A DNA stretch of 64,000 bases from Agrypnia vestita (GCA_016648135.1 JADDOH010023653.1:372001-436000), one strand, 5' to 3'; counted from the stretch's first letter, positions 23,399 to 35,300 are shown. Notes: generated by a model not told the origin, from the letters alone. Made by a program: numbers and translations.

Positions 23399-23689
23399 CA
23401 CGCTTTATTTGCCAAGACAAAAATCTTATCAACGGAACCGCGCCATATACCCAGATTAGTGGTGGACTCCATTGAAATATACAAACATCCCAATTTCAAT
23501 AGAGATGACAGTTACAAACTATCAAGAATTTGGCACCCTTTTCTCACGACTTTGATTCAACCTTTGAGAGGCGTTGCAGAAAAGTCCACCGACGTAATTA
23601 CTACATACTGCACACTGGCGACCTCTATCGTAGAAAAAGTGAACACTCCACAACAAAGTGCATATAATTTACGCCCCCGGAAACACTAA
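23399..23689 (+). pseudogene. Penelope-like element protein, C-terminal tail
   Basis: The frame ending at 23689 reads AKTKILSTEPRHIPRLVVDS, then IEIYKHPNFNRDDSYKLSRI and WHPFL. This matches what follows the GIY-YIG nuclease in Penelope-like elements, where R.A.EI.KH.NNFNR.DG..LS..W.P is characteristic. The end, SAYNLRPRKH, is basic. The RT and most of the GIY-YIG domain are missing, so this is a 5'-truncated copy. A hammerhead-like motif lies 40 bases downstream, where PLE 3' regions are known to carry such motifs. Confidence 0.65.
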
Positions 23690-23728
23690 TCAGTCCACCC
23701 TATACCTCTCCAGGTACAGGTCGTTCTC

Positions 23729-23760
23729 CTGATGACGTTGAATACGACTTCAACGAAATG
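23729..23760 (+). other. Hammerhead-like motif downstream of a PLE tail
   Basis: CTGATGA (23729-23735), an extra C, stem GTTGAA (23737-23742), loop TACGAC, stem TTCAAC (23749-23754), then GAAATG. All six stem pairs are Watson-Crick. If the extra C pairs with the G of GAAA the stem is seven pairs long, but then the core loses its G. Position just after the PLE frame supports a shared origin. Confidence 0.6.
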
Positions 23761-24000
23761 TCGAGATTCGTTTCTCTGAAAAACATACGGTTCATATAAA
23801 ATATCCATATTTATTTACAGTTAAAAAGTTTTTTAAAAAGTTTAACCTTACATAGAGATTTCAAGTGGCAGAGAAAGCCGAAAACAGAATTATCATGTAA
23901 ACAACGTGAATCAATTCGCAGAAACAATTGCTTCTGACCTAATTAATAAGAGTAAATTAACACATAGTACTTGGTACCACCTTGACTTAAAATCGTTATT

Positions 24001-24112
24001 TTTTTTTTAATAGAGATGTGAACACGGAATACGTGTCACATCAATATTATTACTATTTTCAAACAATGCTTAACGCATGTGCTATGAAAATAGGACTAAC
24101 TTACTGTTTATA
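24001..24112 (-). mobile_element. tRNA-derived SINE, head-truncated copy
   Basis: Only the shared SINE body is present. On the minus strand it reads TAGTCCTATTTTCATAGCAC, ATGCGTTAAGCATTG, GAAAATAGTAATAATATTGA and CACGTATTCCGTGTTCACAT, then a T/A-rich tail. It matches the bodies at 38640 and 44601; the tRNA-like head has been lost. Confidence 0.65.
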
Positions 24113-24824
24113 CTGACATTATAAAGGATTTTGCGTCACGGTGGTGAAAATTTTGTAAACCTTAGGTTCTGCATATTATATTATATTATATCTTGCAAGC
24201 TGGAATATCTTATTAATCTGGAGTTAATAACCGGGAATAAAAGTCTAAGGAGTTTTTACTCATCAACAAGCGAAGTCACTGTGAAAAAAATTTTAAGATA
24301 CTTGAATTGCTGGTAGTGGAATCTTTCAAGATACGCATGTAACAATTGGAAAATGGCCAAAAATTGTCCCGTATCTTTCTACCAAAAACATAAGATGTAA
24401 ATATCTGTATGAGAAAATATTTGCTTGGTGCACTTCATCTTTATCTTAGGTTAGTCGGGAACTCGATTTTCGATAAGCCATTTCTTCCCCTAGCTTGAGC
24501 CATTTCGGTACAAGTTGAACAATCAATGCCCAATCTGCCTTCATACATCCTTTCTTGCTTCTGAATAAAGTTTTCTGGATTATTCTGAACAGGCGTGAAT
24601 ATTTAAAGACGTTTATAATCTTTTTCACCTTCCTTCATCGCCTTCCCTCCGGACTCACCAAGAACAAACATCTTGGTAGTGTTTTATGTTATTTGTGGAA
24701 TCTGTCCGAGAATGATAAATGAATGTTAAATGTCTTGTAAAAAATAATATTTAGAAAAAAAAAAATTAAAATAATAATTTTAAATTGATAATAATATAAA
24801 TAAATAACATTTTTAAATAAATAA
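24113..24824. other. AT-rich non-coding stretch, no gene seen
   Basis: No supported feature; short frames on either strand show no motif. Confidence 0.45.
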
Positions 24825-25488
24825 TCTATATAAATAAAAATGTAAGTGTTCGTTTGTGTGAAATCGATAATCTCTGAAAGTTCTTCACCGATTGCTTTGT
24901 AAACGTTGCATTCAATTATTCGATGGGACTCAAATTTTGCATACTTTTGCTTTACGACCCGGCGGGTAACATAGGCGACATTCCCCCCTCCTTTTTTTAC
25001 CTCTTTCCCTCCCACTGATCTATTTTCAATGCAAATCTGTACCGTTCGACCGATCGGACTCAAAATTTAGAAACTTGTTCTGAAGGACCCGGCGAATAAC
25101 ATAGGCGAAGTTTCTTCCCCCTACTTTTACCTTCCCCTCCCCTGATATATTTTCAATGCAAATCTATACCGTTCGACCGATCGAACTCAAATTTTGCATT
25201 TGCTTTAGAACCCGGCGTAACATTTTCCCCTCCCTTTTTACCCCTTTCCCTCCCCTCTTCAAATTTGAAATGTTTGTCAATCTGATCCAAAGTTTGCATT
25301 CTTATTCTTTAGCTCACGTCAGAACACATAGGTCGCAATCACTACCGGACATCCCATCCAATCCAGCCTAGATTAAATGGATCTTTTTTTTTATTAGAGA
25401 CTTTGTGAAACAATGAAACCTTTGTGTCCCCCCACAGAATTATTTTTAACTAGATCCTTAACCCAAGCAACACCGGTAAAAACAGCTA
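24825..25488 (+). mobile_element. Non-autonomous Helitron, second subfamily
   Basis: The 5' end TCTATATAAATAAAAATGTA (preceded by A) differs from the 8136 group, but the interior shares its blocks: CTCAAATTTTGCATACTT, GACCCGGCGGGTAACATAGG and ACCGTTCGACCGATCGGACT, repeated about every 130 bases. The 3' end, ACCCAAGCAACACCGGTAAA then AACAGCTA, keeps a weak hairpin. It runs straight into another Helitron start at 25489, so the final base of CTAG appears to be lost or replaced. Confidence 0.7.
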
Positions 25489-25733
25489 TCAATATATAAA
25501 ATGTAAATATTCGTTTGTTCAAAATCTTAAATCTCCGAAAGTTCTTCACGGATTGATTTTGACACAATGTTGCATTCGAATACGTGCATGTTTTTATACA
25601 CCTACTGCGTTTTTATATACCTACTATTATACAGATGCCACATCTGTGACAGGTAAAAACAAGCTTTTTTTGAAAAGCAGCAAAATTGAAAAACATGACT
25701 GAGCCACAGCAATGCATGGCCGGGTACAGCTAG
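25489..25733 (+). mobile_element. Short non-autonomous Helitron, head-to-tail with the previous one
   Basis: It starts TCAATATATAAAATGTA just after an A and ends CGGGTACAGCTAG with T following (25734). It shares TTCGTTTG and CCGAAAGTTCTTCAC with the 5' part of the upstream copy at 24825 but lacks the 130-bp units. The end-to-end arrangement fits insertion of one Helitron at the terminus of another, or rolling-circle read-through. Confidence 0.65.
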
Positions 25734-26214
25734 TAAGAATGATAAATAAAGAAATAATAACATTTTCAATAATACTTACACTAAAAAAAGGATATTTTCA
25801 TTAAAGTTAATGAAAAATAAATAAAAATATTTGAAAAGATCATGATATCTAAATCACGGAGTTTAGTATTTCTCGTATTTTCAGAGTTGTGAATCTCAAC
25901 GGTTTCAAATTTATTTACGTTTTCGGAAATAATTCAAGTTTTCTATATAAATTTAAAAATATATATTTATTCAACACAAAACCTGCTTGAGCTGGTTTCA
26001 TTATTTATCTCTAAACGTACTCAATCATATAATTGATGGATTTGAAGATAACATTGTAGAGATTATTCACGATGATCGTCAAATTAAATTACTCACGTGG
26101 GGGTAGGTACAAAGTTAATGTGTTTCACCTAATTTTATCATCACAACGTTGCACTTTCACAAATACACCTTAACTTAAGTAATGATTTATTTCGGGCGCA
26201 CGACGAACCAATAT
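25734..26214. other. AT-rich non-coding stretch, no gene seen
   Basis: No supported feature. Confidence 0.5.
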
Positions 26215-26440
26215 TTTTAAGGGTCGTTTGTTTAAACACAAGTGGGATAAAGGGAAAAGGTGCGTCCCTAAAATGTAGGAATAATAGATTTTATCAATTA
26301 ACGCCGGATTGCCCGGGTCCCCGCTGCGGCGCCACTGCCGCACCGCCGCCTGATTGAGCCCACTGGCACTGGGTCGTTATTTATTAACGAGTACTACACT
26401 CGTCAGACAGTGCTATCGAAGCGTATTTAAAGGATCGCAT
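26215..26440. other. GC-rich island in AT-rich DNA, possible conserved element
   Basis: A sharp GC-rich core at about 26301-26352 (GCCGGATTGCCCGGGTCCCC, then GCTGCGGCGCCACTGCC) is flanked by ordered AT-rich words such as ATTTTATCAATTAACG and CGTTATTTATTAACGAG. It is not repeated in the window and no long frame crosses it. It could be a regulatory element or a short exon; the sequence alone does not decide. Confidence 0.3.
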
Positions 26441-27225
26441 ATGTACGTACGGAGTCGACAGTTATGTTAATACTTATGGCAATCAGACCAAAAATAATTT
26501 TATTTTTTTATTTCAATATACGGCACAGAAGTACCCTTAACATAATAATATATCCAAGAAATCAAAAGAGTAGACCGGCATAAAATTAAGAATTGAAATT
26601 TAGTATAGATAGTTGTTTAAAGTAAAAAAGTAATTTAGAAAAAGGAGGTGTGAAATATATAAGATAAAACATAATTTAGAAAAAGAAGATGTGAAGTATT
26701 ATAAAAGGCTAAACAAATAGGTATAATAATTTGTTTATGATTGCATTATGAATTCAAGACGGCATGCGGCAGGGTGTAGAGCTTTTAGTAGCGAATCGTT
26801 ATATTGTGCTTAGCGGGAATTAAAAATATCAAAGATGCTCATAGATGTTACATCATAGATGTTACGTCATAGCCTACGCAGTCTGGGAACAAGAAAGTTA
26901 AAATGCGAGTTGGTTCTAGTATTGTCACAATAAAGTAGCATAGGTATTCGAGTAGCTCTTTCAGACACATAAAACATAAACAAACACAAAATGTCAAATC
27001 AAATCAGATACAAGTCTCCTGCTGGATAATGGTAATAATCCAGTAAAAATTTGTAATCTTATGTTGTAGATATTTTCAATTGGGATGTGAAGTCGATAGT
27101 TAATGTAACGTAGTACTTTGTGTTGGATTCGTTCAAGTGTGTATATATGGGCATTGTAATGAGGACTCCAGACAGATGAGTTGTATTTAACCTGACTCCT
27201 AATAAGGGAACTATAACCTCATATA
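26441..27225. other. AT-rich non-coding stretch, no gene seen
   Basis: Short local duplications such as TAATTTAGAAAAAG (26631 and 26671) and CATCATAGATGTTAC (about 26850). No gene supported. The stretch at about 27050-27220 has weak antisense similarity to LINE protein tails but I could not define it. Confidence 0.4.
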
Positions 27226-27537
27226 TCTATACCTATAAAACTCAATGTCTGTCTGTCTGTTCTCTATACAAATCCACTCCGTTTGTCCGATTCGATTCAA
27301 ATTTTGCATACTTATGCTTTAGGACCCGGCGGGTAACATAGGCAACATTTACACCCTATTCTCATACCCCTTCCCCTCCCCCTGACATATTTTCGATGCA
27401 AATCTGTACCGTTTGACCGATCGGACTCAAAATTTAGAAATTTATTCTTTAGGACCCGAATCGAAACTTTGTTTACCCTCACAAATTTATTTTAAACTTA
27501 ATCCTTTACCCTTGCATCGCCGGGTATGAACAGCTAG
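27226..27537 (+). mobile_element. Complete short non-autonomous Helitron, 312 bp
   Basis: 5' TCTATACCTATAAAACTC preceded by A; 3' ACCCTTGCATCGCCGGGT hairpin, then ATGAACAGCTAG followed by T. It has one internal unit instead of the three or four seen in the copies at 8136 and 38875, so internal repeat number accounts for most length variation in the family. It interrupts sequence just beyond the end of the jockey-like remnant. Confidence 0.85.
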
Positions 27538-27668
27538 TATGATATATTTTCTATTATGTTACTTTAATCAATTTACTATGTTATGTTAATATACAATACT
27601 TATCCAATACAAATAATTCTAGCCAATTCAAATAATTCTACCATACTATGTTTTATAAATACACACTA

Positions 27669-28372
27669 TTATAAACAATGCCTGTCGTTATTTCTAGTGA
27701 GACAGGCACAGTCTAACCAAAATTTTATATATGAATTAAATAAACAAATAAACAAACAGTACAATAGTTTGATTGTGTAGATATTTGAAAAAAAATTGCG
27801 TGAACGTAAAACCAAGCCAGTCCTCATTGCCTTATTAGTTATATTGTTGATTTGACTTACAAATGATAACTTCTCGTCAAATAAAATGCCGAGATCATTA
27901 ATTTCAGTTACAGATTTCAAGAAAATATTATTGATGAAGTAGTTAAATACGATAGGTTTTTTCATTTTATGAAAACTTGTAACTTCGCATTTATTAGTAT
28001 TTAAAAATATTTTATTGATTCTGCACCACTCCTTGAGTTTGATCAGATTAAGTTGAATTGTTAAGCAATCCTGAATGTGGCGAATTTCTCTGAATATTTT
28101 CACATCGTCTGCAAAAGTTAAAATATTTACATAATGAAATATAGTTATTATGTCATTTATAAAGATCAGAAACAAAAAAGGTGAGATCCTATTGGGATCC
28201 CACTAGTTGCTTTAAATTTAAAAGAAGAGAAGGAATTTATTTTTACATACAGTACTCTATTACAGATGTACGGTTTGAACTAGTTTAAAAATTTTCCACT
28301 TATACCTAATTTATTCAGTTTGAATAACAATGTGTTGTGATCTACCTTGTGATAATCTAAACTATTCGCTCC
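27669..28372 (-). pseudogene. Jockey-like reverse transcriptase remnant
   Basis: The 168-codon frame (28175-27669) holds FLIFINDI and FADDVKIFREI (the Y/FADD catalytic box), then NTNKCEVTSFHK, NDLGILFDEKLSF and INNITNKAMRTG, the standard order from RT palm to thumb. Upstream, in a different frame, DYHKVDHNTLLFKLNKLGIS, GKFLN, RVLYVKINSF and ATSGIPIGSHL continue the RT backwards to about 28372. So a frameshift and at least one in-frame stop separate the two parts. N-terminal RT motifs and any endonuclease are missing. The upstream edge coincides with the start of a Helitron fragment. Confidence 0.85.
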
Positions 28373-28840
28373 CTCTGATATACTTTCCATGCAAATCTCT
28401 CACTCAAATTTTGCATACTTATTGTTTAGATCCCGAAAGGTAACAAAGGCGACATTAACTCCCTCCCACTTTACCTTACCTTCTTCCCCTGATATTTTCT
28501 GTACAAATCCACACCGTTTAAATGATCTCACTCAATTTTGCATACTTACTTATTCTTTAGGACTCTGCGAGTAACATACGCAATATTACTTCACCCCTCC
28601 TCCCGACATATTTTTCATGCAAATCTGTACCGTTTGACCGATCTGACCCACATTTTGCATATTTATTCTTTAAGACCTGGCAGGTAAAATAGACGACATT
28701 TTTCTCTGGACATTCCATCCATCCCAGCCTAGACTAACTGCAAACATTATTTTAATTGGAGACTTTGCAAAACAATGGAAACTTTGTGTGTCCCCACAAA
28801 CTAAATTCTTAACCCAAGCAACTCCGGTATGAACAGCTAG
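28373..28840 (+). mobile_element. Helitron fragment with intact 3' end
   Basis: It contains three diverged internal units (CTCAAATTTTGCATACTTA, GTAACAAAGGCGACATT, GTACCGTTTGACCGATCTGA) and ends ACCCAAGCAACTCCGGTATG, AACAGCTAG, with T following. The 5' terminus is not present: the sequence begins directly at the break in the LINE remnant. Confidence 0.7.
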
Positions 28841-28924
28841 TCAGATATATGTCTCAACCGGTCAAAATGTCACCAGTTAAAATATAATCACTAAATTTAC
28901 CTGTAATTTAGTTGGTTTTCACCT

Positions 28925-29560
28925 AATATATATTTATATAGGCGGGAAAGAGTGTGGATGGCCAAGGAGAAAGAGAAAGATTATTTGCTTTGCGCCGGAT
29001 CCTGAAGTGCAAATATGCAAAAGAATATATCTTCTGGTTTGGGTCTTCCGGCCGTTGTGTTTTTGTTGTGTTTTTACGACCTTTCTGGCCGACGTTTTGG
29101 ATCCCATTGCAGGCTCCATCAGGGCCAATGGGATGTGAAACGTCGGCCAGAAATGTTGTCAAAACACGGCACAATACCCCAAAAGGCACTAACCAGAAGA
29201 TCCTGAGTCGCCGTGAACACCTGATAACATTCCTAAGAGATTATATGTTTATTTGAGACACATTTATTTCGGGGGAAGGGGGTGAAATAGGCAGCGTGCC
29301 CATGTCTTGCGCAAGGTCGTAAAGAGTAGGTATCTATATTTTTTAATTTAAGTTACATTTATTTTCGGAAAGAGTGGAGTAGCCCGAGTACATACGTCTT
29401 TCGCAGGATCATAAAATGTAACTATGCAAAATTTCGAAAGGAAAGCATTCAATATAATATAAAATACATTTATATAGGTGAAAGGGAAAGAGATGGCCAG
29501 AAGAAGGGGGAACGATGCCTTTGTTTTGCACAGTAAAAATTGAAGTGAACAAAATTTTAA
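28925..29560 (+). repeat. Degenerate tandem repeat interrupted by a fold-back element
   Basis: Three or four diverged units can be recognised by ACATTTAT(A/T)T, GGAAAGAG and GGATC(A/C)T(A/G)AA(A/G)TG with CTATGCAAAA, near 28930, 29255, 29345 and 29465. Between the first and second lies a palindromic insert (see 29055-29180). Frames on both strands reflect the inverted repeat and carry no domain. Class unknown. Confidence 0.5.
29055..29180. repeat. Fold-back relative of the 46980 repeat
   Basis: CTGGCCGACGTTTTGGATCC (from 29086) and its inverted counterpart ending CGTCGGCCAG (29150) form a palindrome with a short spacer; outer flanks (CTTCCGG..., ...GTCAAAACACGGCAC) extend the similarity. The arm resembles the GACGTTTCGGATC segment of the repeat at 46980-47140. 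Confidence 0.65.
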
Positions 29561-30426
29561 TATTTGATATAAGTTACTTTCATGATATATCCAACGTTAC
29601 AAAAAATAATTCATAAATATTGAAAAAATTCAAAGTGTTAGTTGTTTATTTTTATCTCCGTACCTACTTATTTTAAGACAAATTTGCTTGAACATTCTCA
29701 CAATATAGACAAAAATCTAGCTATATCTAGTCCACAATACTCCTGTACAAGGAGTATGTACTCTGTTATATCCTGTGTATGTACGTGTATTATCGGGATT
29801 CATCAATGTGATATAAATATTTTTACTATGTTCATAAGAAAAAAGCAAGTTCCCTTATTTTATAAATATTTTAACCGGACGCAGAAGTCACGTGTATTAA
29901 AAAATGGTGTACTTCTTCATGAGACGATTTAACTTGCAGATTATTTTAAACCTTATTTTGAAAACATTTTGCTAAAGTTCTGGTATATTTGTATGCCGCG
30001 CGAGTCGTTAGGAAAGCGGTGTTCATTTACATCACAAAAAAGCTTAATATCCCAGAGAGAGCTTATAAAATTTCGCTCGGAATTCGTATGTGTACTGTGA
30101 TTGTATGATAACGATATTCACCTCCCCGCCCACTCCCTTCAGCGGATGCCTGAGATATTTTTAAATGCAACATTCATAATATATTTTGTGCATTTTTATA
30201 CACTGCTGTCATATTTTTTAAATGTGTTCTATACTAATGAAATTTCTTGCCACTCATTTTTAAATAAAAAATCTAATAATATCAAAAATAAATGTTAATA
30301 AAGTTAACTTAATGATTTATATAAAGGAGTGGTCAATTTTTTCTAGATTTTTTGGTTTTATTTATTATTTTTTTACCTAAGACCTGAATCAGTCCTAGTT
30401 TAAGATTATGGACGATGTAAAAAACT
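29561..30426. other. AT-rich non-coding stretch, no gene seen
   Basis: No supported feature; a 96-codon frame at 29642-29932 has no recognisable motif. Confidence 0.45.
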
Positions 30427-30780
30427 AACCCATAAAAACCAAGTTTTATTATACTCCCTTTCTTATTTGTATTGTTTCTATCCATGGCTCAAGTCAGACT
30501 AGTTGAAACAGGTTTCGCGCTTTCTTCACGCGTCGGGCTCCTTCTCATTTATATGGCTTTGAATTTGAAAAATATTTCTAAAAATCCATAATTATACTAT
30601 AATTTAAAAAAATTTAACGAAAAAATGTTAGATCATTTTTATCGTCGCCACGAGTCTGCTTACAAAGTTTCAGCTCGATTGGATCAAGGGAAAAGGGTTA
30701 AAAATCTATCCAAGATCCATTTTTTCGGCAGACAATCAGACAAGCAGACGCTACGAGTTAAAATAAAGGGAGTTAAAATA
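30427..30780 (+). repeat. CTC3 dispersed repeat, copy 5
   Basis: Left edge AACCCATAAAAACCAAGTTT with ATACTCCCTTTCTTATTT; internal CACGAGTCTGCTTACAAAG, TTTCAGCTCGATTGGATCA and CAGACGCTACGAGTTAAAAT; right edge AAAGGGAGTTAAAAT. The segment after CTCCCTTT differs from copies 1-2, with only GTTTCGCGCTTTCTTCACGC left from that block. Confidence 0.65.
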
Positions 30781-32325
30781 TTTGATAACAAATAGGGGAT
30801 ACGTTCCAAAGTCAACGAAATCTACCACGTAAACGAGTAAATAAAACGCGTATATTAAATGCTTGGGAACCTTAATACAATCGTTTACTTTTCAAACCTC
30901 TGTGGGAAAAGATTTTCGCATATTTTATATATTCAAACCTCAGTACCTATTCTCCGCACTCAGATGTAAACAATTAAAACTTACTTTATATAAAATTACA
31001 TTTTTCCAGTCCAATAATGCAATACCTTTAAATTTAAACGCTAAAAGAATGGTCTTATTCAAAATATACGGTAGATACTAATAAATTATAGAAATTATAT
31101 TAGTATTCCTTATTTTTTTTATTATGTTATCTGCTTCTTTTCCCTCCCTCATCACAAATTTTTCACTTCTCTCAAAACGGCATTTATTATGCTTTGAAAA
31201 TAGCTTTTAGTACCCACTGGCAACTGGTATTCTTGCATGGTACTCAAATGGCAGATAGACTATATGAATAGTAACAGTAACGCTAAAAAAATATTTATTT
31301 AGTGTGACATTTTCTTAGCGATTGTATTCAGTATAGTTTTGTTTTTTGTGATATTTCATTATTTTGTTGAATAAATTCAACAACAAATTTAATATATTTA
31401 AGTAGCAACTTTAAAAAAAACCTGAAGTTTATTGAGACAGAACTGTAGATCAGTCAGAATCAGGGAGAATCGTAAAGAAAACGACGATCCGAGCCCAATC
31501 CATACATTTTTAACGAACAATAAATATAATATTATATTACGCAGATTTAAGTACTCATAATACTCTAGCTTATAGTGAAGTAGCAATATCAGAATAAAAT
31601 TCTGGATTTTAAAACTAAATTTATTAATCGATTAGAAAAACAAAGATAAAAATCAAATCAATGAAAAAATATTTTTATTCAAGTTCCGATAGCAGCCAAA
31701 ATATTTTTTCAGACATTTTTTTGGTGAGTTTCACACCCCCACCACCCAAAAACACCTAAAACAATAAGTACTTGCACATTTCAGTTTAGTTTAAACAACG
31801 CTCGTTAATGACGCGGACGTGTCGAAACCGGTAGCGTAGTTATCATCAATAAGTAACAAAAATATCTGAAAGAGTTGTTACATAGTAAGTTCCCAACAAA
31901 TACAAAAAAAAATTTTTCGTTGATTTTATTCTTCTGTATGTCTTTCCAATTTATTAATAAATTTGGTATTCTGATTTATTTATTTTAATGACTTATATGT
32001 AATGACATTAAATAAAGAAGGAATTCTTAATAAAGTAGTGTATAGTAATATGTAATTTAGTCTGCTAGGTGAAATAACCTACTTGTTCTACGTATCTTAG
32101 GGAATTGTGTGCAAAGATAATTTAGTCTTTACATAAGTCTTTACATAATACATAAGTTAATTTAGTCTTTAGGTAAAATTACTGTGCTATGTTTATAAGT
32201 ATGTCAGTGTAATATGTGTTTTATAACTTTTTCTGATATGAATAAGTGTAAGCATTAGGGGGCTGTAGGATAAGTAATAATTAGTGTAGAGCTCTAATGG
32301 TTAAGTAGGAAAAGGTGGCCGGGTC
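30781..32325. other. Non-coding stretch upstream of the LINE
   Basis: AT-rich. A hammerhead-like sequence AATGACGCGGACGTGTCGAA (31808-31827) lies within it, bracketed by ACGCT (31799-31803) and its complement AGCGT (31833-31837). The last few hundred bases before 32326 must include the 5' leader of the LINE, but I cannot place the 5' boundary because the other LINE copies here do not cover it. Confidence 0.4.
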
Positions 32326-35300
32326 ATGCCTATAGGTATCGGCGAGACTCGCAATCAGCCATGCCGCATTACCCGGGGAGATTGCGCAAAGAGGAGGATA
32401 GAGTGCAGAGTGGGAGTGTGGAATATTAGGGGAGGAATGGATAGGAAGATGAATGAACTGTGTGATAGTATGAATGACAAAAACCTAGACATTTTATGTA
32501 TAAGCGAAAGTATGAAGAAAGGCTGTGGAGAGCTAGAGCACAACGACATGATGGTGCTTTGGTCCGGAGTGCCGGAGGCGGACCGAGCGTGCCAGGGTGT
32601 TGCAGCGCTGCTCTCGAGAAGGATGGTGGAATGTATGAGAGAATATGAATTTGTCAGTGCCAGACTAATGTGGATCCGGTTCAAAATTGGAGTCACGGGG
32701 GTGTTTCTAGTTATAGGCTATGCCCCGGTTAATTCTGAAAAGGACGAAGTGAAAAATGAATTTTGGACGAATGTTAGGGATGTAATGAACGTGAAACGAA
32801 GCAATGAAAGAATTATCTTCGCAGGTGATCTGAATGGCTGGGTGGGAACACGAAGAGATGGCTTCGAGACTGCCCTTGGTGTGTATGGTGACAAGAGGAT
32901 GAATGAGAATGGTAAAAGTTTGCTTGAGGTATGCTTGGAATGGAATCTTTTTGTTTCAAATACCTTTTTTGATCACAAAAGAATCCATCAATACACATGG
33001 GAGAGAGGGAATGAAAGATCGATAATTGATTTTGTTGTGGTTGATTCTAGACTAAGGGCCGCTACGGTTGATACTCGGGTATTTCGGGGTGCCGAGATGG
33101 AAACTGACCATTTTCTTGTAGTCTCAAGAATAAACTTGTTTCAAGGCTGGCGGTCCAGGAAAAGAACTGTACCGGCTCCGTCTAGAATCAAAAAAGAGAA
33201 TCTACAAAAGGACGATTTAAGGGAGAAGTTTGAAAGGAAAATTGTTGAAAGGCTGAGTGTAAGGAGGGTGAGTGATCTTAGGATAGATGATGCATGGGAT
33301 TACTTAAAAAATACCCTTTGCGAGTCAGCGAAGGAAGTCTGTGGAACAGCTAAGCAGGGAAGGAAGAAAGGGGATGCATGGTGGGATGATGACATAAAGG
33401 AATTAGTGAAAGAAAAAAGAAAAGCGTGGCTCCATCTTCTGACAGTGAGTGAAGATGAATACGCGGGGGCAAAAGATGTATACAATGCGTGTAAAAAAAG
33501 AGTGAAAGCAGGTGTGAAAGAAAGGAAAGAGCGGCTGAAAAGAGAGGAAGGTTTGAAAATGTCTAAGAATTTTGGGGAAAACATCAAATTTTTCTGGAAG
33601 GAGGTGAAAAAATCTCGATGTGGGACGGAAAGCAATAGTATGAAAGCTATTAAGTCAGCGATTGGAGAAATGTTAATGGATGAAGATAGAATAAAAGATA
33701 GATGGATGAATTATTTCCAGGAAACGTATGAGAGCGAGGAGGCTGTAATAGAGGAATCCGTCGATATTCTCACGGAGAGAAGTATGAATGACGAAAATGA
33801 AGTCAGCGAAATAAGTATGGAAGAAATAAAGTGTGCAATAAAGCATATGAAGAATGGTAAGGCTGTGGGGTATGATAACGTTGCTGCCGAATATATCAAG
33901 GCTGGTGGCCCATCAGTGATTTCGTGGCTTCATACTCTATTTAATAAATGTTTGAAGGAGAGCCACACCCCTTTGGATTGGAGGAGAGCAGTTATCATGC
34001 CTCTCTACAAAGGTAAAGGGTCGAGATTGGAATGCGGGAACTACAGGGCAATCAGCCTTTTAAGCTCGGTTGGCAAACTTTATGGAAGAATTTTGATAGA
34101 AAGAGTAAGGTCGATGACGAAAGAAAAGGTATGGGACGTGCAAGGAGCCTTTGTGGGTGGAAGAGGATGCATGGATCAGATATTCTCTCTACGAGTGTTA
34201 ACGGAAAAGTTTTTAGCGAAAAACCAAAAACTTTTCTGTGCATTTGTAGATCTGCAAAAGGCTTATGATAGGGTTATTAGAGGAAGGTTATGGAAGGTAC
34301 TCTCTGATTACAAGGTGAACAGTAAACTTATAGACGCAGTTGCATCCCTTTACGAGGGGAGTACTGCGTGTGTAAGAATCAATGGATCTTTCACACCGTG
34401 GTTTGATATAACAAAAGGTGTCAAACAGGGTTGTGTAATGTCTCCATGGCTGTTCAAATTGTATATGGATAATTGTGTGAAAGAACTGGAATGTATGAAT
34501 ATAGGAGCGAAAATGAGTGATTTGATTGTATGCTGTTTACTGTACGCGGATGATGCGGTATTAATGGCAAATAGCGAACAAGACCTACAAAGTCTAGTTA
34601 GCAGGATGTATGATGTGTGCAAGGAAAGTGACCTTATTATGAATGTAAAGAAGTCAAAAGTAATGGTATTCGAGAAGGAGGAAAGTAAGACAACGTGTGA
34701 AATACTAGTAGGCAATGAATGTTTGGAACAAGTAGATGAGTTTGTGTACTTGGGAAGTATGTTCGATAGAAGAGGGAATGTTGAGAAAGATATAGAGAGG
34801 AGAGTGACTGCCGGGAATAGGGTGAACGGTGCTTTGAATGCAATAATTTCTAATAGAAATATGTCTACCGAGGCAAAACTGGCGGTACATAATGGAGTTC
34901 TGGTACCGACACTAATGTATGGAAGTGAAGCCTGGAGCTGGCAGAAGAGGAACGAAAGTAGATTGAATGCAGTGGAGATGAGGTTCCTTAGACGTATGTG
35001 TGGTAAATCCATGTATGATAGAGTAAAGAATGAAGATATTAGGAATGAATGTAAAGCTGATCGTAGCATAATACAGAGAATAAAAATAGGGTCGCTCAGG
35101 TGGTTTGGGCATGTTGAGCGAATGAATGAGGAAAGAATGGTAAGAAAGATATATGATGCAAGTGTTGACGGCGCCAGAAAAAGAGGGCGACCACGGAAGA
35201 CGTGGCATGACCAGATTAACCAGATACTGGAAGATGGTCCTGTTAGAAGTCTGAACAACCGTCGAGCTTGCATGCGAAGATGTATGAATGTAGACGAAGC

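Noticed and set aside
27060..27220. Weak antisense LINE-tail resemblance
   Set aside because: Only a few scattered residues fit; not enough to bound or name a remnant.
28923..29256. Overlapping frames of 63-100 codons on both strands
   Set aside because: They arise because the fold-back insert reads similarly in both directions; no protein motif is present.
34350..35273. 307-codon antisense frame within the LINE
   Set aside because: It is the shadow of the LINE C-terminal coding region; its serine/leucine-rich translation has no domain and mirrors the sense codon bias.
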